DNA from: an uncultured Clostridia bacterium
GTDB lineage: Bacteria; Bacillota; Clostridia; Oscillospirales; Acutalibacteraceae
DNA: 64,000 nucleotides
Assembly: GCA_946187325.1 (NCBI GenBank)
Contig: CAMHQC010000009.1
Coordinates: 1-64,000, forward strand
Reading direction: 5' to 3'
Under the pieces are notes generated by a model. The model had not been told where the DNA came from and made no database searches. It saw only the letters and a list, made by a program, of their open reading frames with translations. How positions within the stretch are numbered: the stretch's first letter is position 1; each line of letters starts with the position of its first letter. Of this stretch, positions 58,717 to 64,000 are shown piece after piece. The position numbers and the translations under genes are program-made.

Positions 58717-58745
58717 TTGATTATTCTATGATTTCGTGATATAAT
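58717..58745 (+). promoter_or_regulatory. promoter of the 58780 orphan
   Basis: TTGATT (58717-58722), 17-nt spacer, TATAAT (58740-58745), then a GGAGG ribosome site at about 58770. Confidence 0.65.
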
Positions 58746-58779
58746 ATTTATAACTCAACATTCTATTGGAGGTAATTAA

Positions 58780-59040
58780 ATGGCAGAAAACTTTATAAAT
58801 ATGAACATTAGAAGCGATACAGTTATAAAACTATATGCTACACCTGAATATGCAAAGAAAATGCTTGACGAACGATATCAAACAGGCGATATATGGTATT
58901 TTCGTGTTGACTTAACAGAAGACGGCGATTATGTCACCTCAGAAATACAGAGAGGCAATACATTTATTCCTTTCAACAGTATCGATGATGGAGTTCGACT
59001 TGATGTGCTCAATTATTGCGATGAACACAGTTTAAGATAA
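58780..59040 (+). CDS. hypothetical protein in the integrative element
   Basis: 86 residues, acidic, soluble, no motif recognised (KLYATPEYAKKMLDERYQTG, then IWYFRVDLTEDGDY). It has a promoter, a good ribosome site and its own terminator, so it is probably expressed. Cargo of unknown function. Confidence 0.7.
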   Translation: MAENFINMNIRSDTVIKLYATPEYAKKMLDERYQTGDIWYFRVDLTEDGDYVTSEIQRGNTFIPFNSIDDGVRLDVLNYCDEHSLR

Positions 59041-59045
59041 ATATT

Positions 59046-59087
59046 AATTCACCCCGAAAGCCATTTGCGTGGTTTTCGGGGTGAATT
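59046..59087. terminator. terminator after the 58780 orphan
   Basis: AATTCACCCCGAAA / TTTCGGGGTGAATT, 14-bp stem enclosing a short GCCA/TGGT extension. Confidence 0.8.
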
Positions 59088-59142
59088 GTTGCTTGTTATT
59101 CCAGTGACATTTTATCGGGATTTTCTTAGGCTATTTGTTACT

Positions 59143-59817
59143 TTAATCATTACTCCTATATATACGTTTGTTATTCTCTATTACTTTCCCAGCCTTAACT
59201 GTAAATTCATTATGTATATCATATTCTTCTTTCTTCTTTTGCGCTGATAATCCGCTACCCTCGGTGATAGTCCTATACGTTTTATCAGTGTGAATTACTC
59301 CATTATTATAATCGTATTCAGATATGTGATACTTTTCTTCTTCATTATCAAAGCTATCTACTTGACCAAATCCTCTATTCATTTCTCCATACCGCTCTAA
59401 GATAATATAGTCATCTTTAACAGTAAGTCTATAATTCAGCAAATCATTATATTCATAAGTGTATACACCTTCAACATATGATTTCATTTCTTCTGCAGAA
59501 TTGAAAGTTTTTATTTGCGCTTTATTATATAAAAATATACTACTACAAATAATAGCCGCTAATAAAGCAATAGAAACCAATGATATTATAATATATTTCT
59601 TTTTATTCTTTTGAAATCTCTTTTTTCGTTCAGCAGCTATTTCTTCTTGTTGGAGCATTTTTTGCCGTTGCTGTTCATTTTGTCGTTTGCGTTTCTCTTC
59701 CTCTTCTTTTCTCTTGTAATAGTCAGCAATTCCAAAACCACAATATGGGCAAGTAATAGCACTATCGGAAACTTTTTCTTTACCACACTCTGGACAATTT
59801 ATAAGTGCCATATTCAT
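59143..59817 (-). CDS. zinc-ribbon, single-pass membrane protein
   Basis: 224 residues. An N-terminal zinc ribbon (CPECGKEKVSDSAITCPYCG), a charged coiled-coil stretch (about 30-70) rich in Glu, Lys, Arg and Gln, a membrane helix at about 76-95 and an outside domain of about 125 residues with Tyr-rich strands. The domain order is common in Firmicute proteins of unknown role. Lies in the integrative element on the opposite strand to the integrase. Confidence 0.8.
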   Translation of the reverse strand: MNMALINCPECGKEKVSDSAITCPYCGFGIADYYKRKEEEEKRKRQNEQQRQKMLQQEEIAAERKKRFQKNKKKYIIISLVSIALLAAIICSSIFLYNKAQIKTFNSAEEMKSYVEGVYTYEYNDLLNYRLTVKDDYIILERYGEMNRGFGQVDSFDNEEEKYHISEYDYNNGVIHTDKTYRTITEGSGLSAQKKKEEYDIHNEFTVKAGKVIENNKRIYRSND

Positions 59818-59928
59818 TCCCCCTTGTTTATAACTATACTAACACAATCAACTATAAAAATCAAACCATATTTTAAAAAATTAGCAGGCTATTCTTCTGT
59901 TCTGCTACCCCACACTTGACCTTACAAG

Positions 59929-60492
59929 GTGTTTTTTAACATACTTGTATATTGCGGAGGTATGCGCCGTGGTGAAGTGTTAGGGCTTGAGTACAAGGAT
60001 ATAGACTTTGACAAAGGTTTGTTACATATACGCAGAACATCTAATTATCGAACTGGAAAAGGCGTATATACTGATACTTTGAAAACCCAGAGCTCTTATC
60101 GTACAGAAAAAGTACAACCTTTTATTCTTGAATTGATAAAGCAACTGAGGGAAAACCAGTTGCGGCAATCAAAGAAGATCGGTGACCAGTGGATAGAAAG
60201 CGACAGGCTTTTTACAACTTGGTGCGGCAAGCCTATGCACCCGAATACGCCATATACATTTCTGCAAAGGTTATGCGAAACTGAGGGTATTCCATTCAAA
60301 GGGATACACAGCTTCAGACACTTCGTAGCAACACAGGCGATTAATAGCGGGATCGATATTAAATCCGTTAGCGCTATGTTGGGTCACAGCAAGACAAGTA
60401 CAACCTTGAATATTTACACTCACGCAATAGAAAATAGCAATTCAACCGCCATTGATTGCATAGCTGATTTACTAACGGGAAAGTCAGCATAA
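59929..60492 (+). pseudogene. tyrosine recombinase, N-terminally truncated
   Basis: 187 residues covering only the catalytic domain: GGMRRGEVLGL (first Arg), HSFRHFVATQAI (H-x-x-R), MLGHSKTSTTLNIYTH (His and the nucleophile Tyr). The core- and arm-binding N-terminal domains, normally about 180-200 residues, are missing; upstream sequence in this frame is not integrase-like. Catalytic residues are intact but the protein should not bind its sites well. Probably a relic. Confidence 0.85.
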
Positions 60493-60512
60493 AGAACACA
60501 ATAAAGAACACA
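60490..60512 (+). repeat. right copy of AAAGAACA doublet
   Basis: TAAAGAACACA-ATAAAGAACACA directly after the integrase stop; pairs with 58541-58562. Confidence 0.5.
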
Positions 60513-60577
60513 GGCACGTTTGAGAAAAAAAGAAATCCCGAAAGCCACTGTTTAAATAGCTTCCGAGATTCTAAGGG

Positions 60578-60601
60578 TTGGTGCGAGTGACGGGACTTGA
60601 A
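60578..60601. repeat. right attachment-site repeat
   Basis: 24-base copy within the intact tRNA-Leu(GAG) 3' end, identical to 58410-58433. Confidence 0.85.
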
Positions 60602-60662
60602 CCCGTACGTCAAAGACACACGCCCCTCAAACGTGCCTGTCTGCCTATTCCAGCACACTCGC
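60579..60662 (-). tRNA. tRNA-Leu (anticodon GAG)
   Basis: Complete on the minus strand: acceptor GCGAGTG/CACTCGC, leucine D arm, anticodon stem CACGT/GCGTG around TTGAGGG (anticodon GAG), variable arm, T arm ACGGGTTCAAGTCCCGT and encoded CCA. Decodes CUC/CUU. Its 3' end is the integration site. Confidence 0.92.
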
Positions 60663-60742
60663 GTATTTAATTTTCAACAGCTTTATGATTATATCACTCA
60701 ATAACGTAAATGTCAATATTTTTTTAAAATTTTTTATTTCTA

Positions 60743-60770
60743 TTGACATTATCGAGATTTTCTATATAAT
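60743..60770 (+). promoter_or_regulatory. tRNA-Ala promoter
   Basis: TTGACA (60743-60748), 16-nt spacer, TATAAT (60765-60770), both consensus. Confidence 0.85.
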
Positions 60771-60782
60771 AATAAATATCTC

Positions 60783-60858
60783 GGGGGTATAGCTCAGCTG
60801 GGAGAGTGCTTGACTGGCAGTCAAGAGGTCACGGGTTCGAGCCCCGTTATCTCCACCA
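60783..60858 (+). tRNA. tRNA-Ala (anticodon GGC)
   Basis: 76 nt with CCA. Anticodon stem CTTGA/TCAAG around CTGGCAG; T arm ACGGGTTCGAGCCCCGT; acceptor GGGGGTA/TATCTCC with two G-U pairs. Decodes GCC/GCU. Confidence 0.93.
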
Positions 60859-60893
60859 AAAAGTAAGGACACATTTCGTGTCCTTACTTTTTT
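60858..60893 (+). terminator. terminator of tRNA-Ala
   Basis: AAAAAGTAAGGACAC / GTGTCCTTACTTTTT with a 5-nt loop and a T run. Confidence 0.9.
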
Positions 60894-60979
60894 ATTTTAG
60901 AGTTACATAAACTTAATTACACCCTTATATTTTATTTGTCAATAGGTCAATTTAAAAAATTTGGGACGTATAATTAAAT

Positions 60980-61939
60980 ATGGACATATTAGGTTTTATA
61001 GGCGGGCTGAGCTTCTTTTTATTCGGTATGAATGTAATGGAAACAGGGCTTAAAAAAATCTCGGGAGATAAAATAAAAAATACACTTACAAGAATATCGG
61101 GCAATACCTTTAAAGGCGTTACGGCGGGAATATTTATAACCGCGGTGATTCAAAGCTCCTCGGCGGTAACGGTAAGTTTAATCGGGCTGTGCGAGGCGGA
61201 GCTTTTGAGCTTTTTTAACTCTATACCGATAATTATAGGAGCTAATATCGGCACAAGCGTCACCGCGTGGATAATATCGCTGTCGGGTTTATCGGCGGAC
61301 AACTTTATATTTAAAATCTTAACCCCCTCTACCCTATGTACTATTGCCGGATTTATCGGAGTATTTTTTATAATTCTTTCTAAGAATAATAAAAGAGTAG
61401 GTACAGGGCTTATTATGACAGGATTCTCGCTTATAATGAACGGCATTAATTCTATGAGCTACGCTATGGAAAATATCGCGGATTTACGCTTATTTAAAAG
61501 CTTTTTAAGCTTACTGAACAATCCGTTTTCAGCTTTACTGTTCGGAATAATTATGACAGCGGTAATTCAGAGCTCGTCGGCTTCAGTCGGTATATTACAG
61601 AGCCTTTGTATCACTAACGCTTTTACGATTTACAACGTCACTCCGATTATACTCGGTCAGAATATAGGAACGTGTATAACCTCGGTTTTAGCCTGTATCG
61701 GAGGAAGTAAAGAGAGTAAGAAAATCTGTATCTTTCATATTATCTTTAATCTAACGGGAAGCGTTTTGTGGTTTATAGGGTTAATTATTGTTAACCGCTT
61801 TATCAGCCTCGACCGTTCGGTATCGAGCGTAGATATAGCGGTAATTCATACTGTATTTAACCTGAGTACCGGAGTTATTTTTTCCGTGTTACACCGCAAT
61901 TTTCTCAGCCGTTTAAAATTCAGTAGTGAATTTAACTAA
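60980..61939 (+). CDS. Na/Pi-cotransporter family protein (no PhoU domain)
   Basis: 319-residue polytopic membrane protein with the duplicated PF02690 signature: AVIQSSSAVTVSLIG and AVIQSSSASVGIL, each followed by a GxNIGT element (GANIGTSVTAW, GQNIGTCITS). The fold imports phosphate with sodium. Many bacterial members carry a C-terminal PhoU domain of about 200 residues; this one ends after the membrane part. Stands alone after the tRNA-Ala. Confidence 0.88.
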   Translation: MDILGFIGGLSFFLFGMNVMETGLKKISGDKIKNTLTRISGNTFKGVTAGIFITAVIQSSSAVTVSLIGLCEAELLSFFNSIPIIIGANIGTSVTAWIISLSGLSADNFIFKILTPSTLCTIAGFIGVFFIILSKNNKRVGTGLIMTGFSLIMNGINSMSYAMENIADLRLFKSFLSLLNNPFSALLFGIIMTAVIQSSSASVGILQSLCITNAFTIYNVTPIILGQNIGTCITSVLACIGGSKESKKICIFHIIFNLTGSVLWFIGLIIVNRFISLDRSVSSVDIAVIHTVFNLSTGVIFSVLHRNFLSRLKFSSEFN

Positions 61940-62042
61940 TTTTAGAAGTTATTTTATATATGAATTGCTAATTGTTTAGTCACAATATATATGATATAAT
62001 CTTTATATTAGTATAAAATCACTAACGAAAGGGTGTAAGTTA

Positions 62043-62390
62043 ATGGTAGTAAAAGATATTATAGACATCTTAGAAGGCGAAATAATCTGCGAGGGCGATT
62101 TAACTAAGGAGATTAAAACCGCCTGCGGTTCCGATATGATGAGTGATGTACTCGCTTTTGTAAAGGATCAGAGCGTTCTGCTCACAGGTCTTGTAAATCC
62201 CCAGGTTGTAAGAACAGCCGAGATGATGGATATGGCTTGTATCGTATTTGTACGAGGAAAAGATCCCGATCAGAGCATTATAAACCTCGCTGAACAGAGG
62301 GATATTACTCTGCTTAAAACTAAGTACAGAATGTTCACAGCCTGCGGGCTTCTCTATTCAAACGGACTTTCCGGAGGTACAAAGGTATGA
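62043..62390 (+). CDS. DRTGG-domain protein
   Basis: 115 residues, one DRTGG-type domain (LTKEIKTACGSDMMSDVLAF, LVNPQVVRTAEMMDMACIVF). Such domains are found next to clostridial [FeFe]-hydrogenase-like genes and may bind a nucleotide or other ligand. GAAAGGG ribosome site upstream. Overlaps the next gene by 4 nt. Confidence 0.82.
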   Translation: MVVKDIIDILEGEIICEGDLTKEIKTACGSDMMSDVLAFVKDQSVLLTGLVNPQVVRTAEMMDMACIVFVRGKDPDQSIINLAEQRDITLLKTKYRMFTACGLLYSNGLSGGTKV

Positions 62391-62815
62391 GCGCGATACA
62401 TCTTCATTACGAGGTGTCGGGCGACGATTTTACCCGCGCGGGCGAAGCGAGCGGCTCTGTTAAAAAAAGGCTTAAATCTCTCGGTTTTGACCCCGACGCT
62501 ATAAGACGTGTCGCGATAGCTATGTACGAGGCTGAAATCAATATGGTGATTCACGCCGAGGGCGGTTATTGTGACGTTGATATTTATCCCGATAAGGTTG
62601 AAATACTTTTAGCCGATAAAGGCCCCGGTATTCCCGATGTAGACAAGGCTATGCAGGAGGGCTTTTCGACCGCGCCCGATAATGTGCGTAATTTAGGCTT
62701 CGGCGCGGGTATGGGACTTCCCAATATCAAAAAATATACCGACGAAATGAGAATCGAAACCACTATCGGCGTCGGCACTAATCTTTATCTCACTGTAAAT
62801 GTAAATAATAACTAA
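62387..62815 (+). CDS. RsbW-like HATPase (anti-sigma/switch kinase type)
   Basis: 142 residues. The GHKL ATP-binding boxes are seen: N box AMYEAEINMVIHA, G1 box DKGPGIPDVDKAM, and G2 GAGMGLPNIKKY. There is no histidine phosphotransfer domain, so it resembles RsbW/SpoIIAB-type serine kinases. A signalling partner of the neighbouring hydrogenase-like protein is likely. Confidence 0.85.
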   Translation: MSAIHLHYEVSGDDFTRAGEASGSVKKRLKSLGFDPDAIRRVAIAMYEAEINMVIHAEGGYCDVDIYPDKVEILLADKGPGIPDVDKAMQEGFSTAPDNVRNLGFGAGMGLPNIKKYTDEMRIETTIGVGTNLYLTVNVNNN

Positions 62816-62833
62816 AATATATGAGGAGTATCT

Positions 62834-64000
62834 ATGAGTACATATTTTCACTCCGTTGAACTGGAAGTGGACAAGTGTTGCGGATGTACTAACTGCCTAA
62901 AGAGATGCCCTACCGAAGCTATAAGAATACGCGAGGGTAAGGCTCATATTCTTTCGGAAAGATGTATCGACTGCGGCGAATGTATTCGAGTTTGTCCACA
63001 TCACGCCAAGAAAGCGCACAGCGCGGAACTGGAAGATATTAAAAAATTTAAATATAACGTAGCTATACCCGCTCCCGCGCTTTACGGTCAGTTTAACAAC
63101 CTCGACAACGTAAATATCGCGCTTACGGGTTTAAAAGCCATAGGCTTCGACGAGGTTTTCGAGGTATCGAGAGCCGCGGAGCTTGTGTCGGAAGCTACAA
63201 GAAAGCTTATAAAAGAAGGCAAGGTCGAAAAGCCTGTAATCAGCTCGGCTTGTCCCGCTGTAGTAAGGCTGATAAAAATCCGCTTTCCCGAGCTTTGTTC
63301 CAACGTTCTTCCGCTTTTAGCTCCGATTGAGGTCGCGGCTAAAACGGCGAGAAAGGAAGCTATCGAGAGAACAGGGCTTAAATCCGAGGATATCGGCGTA
63401 TTCTTTATAACCCCCTGCCCCGCTAAGGTTACCGAGATTCACACTCCGAACAGCGTCGAAAAATCCGCCTGCAACGGAGCTATCGGAATTTCGAGAATCT
63501 ATCCCGAGCTCACAAAGGCTATGGATCACCTAGAGCATATCGAAACGCTGAGCCGTTCGGGACTAATCGGTATAGGCTGGGCTACCTCGGGCGGAGAAAG
63601 CGCCGGAATTTTAAGGGATAAATACCTCGCCGCCGACGGTATCGAGAACGTTATAAGAATCCTTGAGGAACTCGAGGACGAGCATATCCGCGACGTGGAT
63701 TTTGTAGAGCTTAACGCCTGCTCGGGCGGATGTGTAGGCGGAGTATTAACCGTCGAAAATCCGTACGTTGCCCAGGCTCGAATCCAAAAGCTCCGAAAGT
63801 ATCTGCCTGTTACAATGAACCATCTCGAAAACGACGATATGGATAATATGAGCTGGGAAAACGAGCTTCAATTCGACGCGGATATATTCCGCCTCAGCGA
63901 CGATATATTCAAGGCTATGGAAATGATGGATAAGATGGAAAACATCTGCAAGGATTTACCCGGATTAGACTGCGGTTCCTGCGGATCTCCTACCTGTCGG
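62834..64000 (+). CDS. [FeFe]-hydrogenase-like protein, putative sensory type (3' end beyond window)
   Basis: Open for 389 codons and cut by the window edge. Two N-terminal 4Fe-4S motifs (C15-C25, C44-C54, each CxxCxxCxxxC) are followed by an H-cluster domain: SSACPAV with C140, TPCPAK with C195, NACSGGCVGG with C296 and C300. All four H-cluster cysteines are present, but the canonical TSCCP proton-relay cysteine is Ala139. A third Fe-S motif CGSCGSPTC starts at the edge. These traits fit the sensory-type (HydS-like) hydrogenases, not H2-producing ones. GAGGAG precedes the ATG. Confidence 0.85.
   Translation, partial: MSTYFHSVELEVDKCCGCTNCLKRCPTEAIRIREGKAHILSERCIDCGECIRVCPHHAKKAHSAELEDIKKFKYNVAIPAPALYGQFNNLDNVNIALTGLKAIGFDEVFEVSRAAELVSEATRKLIKEGKVEKPVISSACPAVVRLIKIRFPELCSNVLPLLAPIEVAAKTARKEAIERTGLKSEDIGVFFITPCPAKVTEIHTPNSVEKSACNGAIGISRIYPELTKAMDHLEHIETLSRSGLIGIGWATSGGESAGILRDKYLAADGIENVIRILEELEDEHIRDVDFVELNACSGGCVGGVLTVENPYVAQARIQKLRKYLPVTMNHLENDDMDNMSWENELQFDADIFRLSDDIFKAMEMMDKMENICKDLPGLDCGSCGSPTCR

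Larger units (their letters stand above)
58410..60601. mobile_element. decayed integrative element at tRNA-Leu(GAG)
   Basis: About 2.2 kb between 24-bp direct repeats. It contains an 86-residue orphan, a zinc-ribbon membrane protein, and the C-terminal half of a tyrosine recombinase next to the intact tRNA. Doublets of AAAGAACA-type sequence (58541-58562 and 60490-60512) near each end may be integrase arm sites. The interval is more AT-rich than its surroundings. No replication or transfer genes remain. The stretch 58434-58779 holds no gene beyond these repeats and a promoter. Confidence 0.8.

Noticed and set aside
59611-59919. 102-codon plus-strand ORF upstream of the integrase fragment
   Set aside because: It is the antisense shadow of the zinc-ribbon protein, so it cannot be the missing integrase N-terminus.

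Overview
This window comes from a low-GC, spore-forming, anaerobic Firmicute, most likely a clostridial gut bacterium of the Ruminococcus/Oscillospiraceae type. The evidence is a complete spoIIIA operon (spoIIIAA to AH) plus spoIIR, a HrcA/CIRCE-controlled groESL, an L27 protein with a cleavable N-terminus next to its Prp protease, oxygen-sensitive indolepyruvate:ferredoxin oxidoreductase, an [FeFe]-hydrogenase-like protein, a cohesin-like surface protein and a type I pullulanase. I cannot name the species from the sequence alone. Most of the window is ordinary chromosome.

Layout. 1-1500: tRNA-Leu(CAA), then pyrB behind a long structured leader; PyrB carries a fused PyrI-like zinc domain. 1540-12171 (minus): addB-addA, spoIIR, ispE, an aminotransferase and an Lrp/AsnC regulator, and a LOR-like protein. 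12291-14457 (minus): a sugar transferase and a polysaccharide polymerase/ligase, preceded by a promoter and terminator that would make a very short transcript. 14877-16823 (plus): a DUF1292 protein, a probable 6S RNA, gpsA and a flavodoxin. 16920-18862 (minus): groES-groEL. 19110-24132: an amidohydrolase divergent from iorA-iorB-paaK-ACT, an aryl-2-oxoacid/aryl-CoA module that fits the aminotransferase upstream.

24169-30199 (minus): nusB, a TsaD-like protein, xseA and dnaE. 30290-34001 (minus): an IspD/TarI-like cytidylyltransferase with two LicD-type proteins, a cell-surface phosphotransfer module lying between nusB and the spoIIIA operon (34169-38803). 39078-43433 (minus): ligA, an HD hydrolase, a YwlG-like protein and rpsF-ssb-rpsR. 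43571-55001 (minus): pullulanase, GH25 muramidase, YitT protein, mini-RNase III, obg, rpmA-prp-rplU, folD, lgt and a pair of M16 peptidases.

55115-58309 (plus): a DUF4250 protein, a cohesin-like secreted protein and a secreted glycerophosphodiesterase. 58410-60601: a small decayed integrative element bounded by a 24-bp direct repeat from the 3' end of tRNA-Leu(GAG), carrying a truncated tyrosine recombinase and two orphan genes. 60783-64000 (plus): tRNA-Ala(GGC), a Na/Pi-type transporter, and a DRTGG - HATPase - [FeFe]-hydrogenase-like cluster cut by the window end that looks like an H2/redox-sensing module. The most unusual items are the PyrB zinc-domain fusion and its leader, the short terminated transcript near 14.6 kb, the LicD insertion, the tRNA-Leu element, and the putative sensory hydrogenase cluster.
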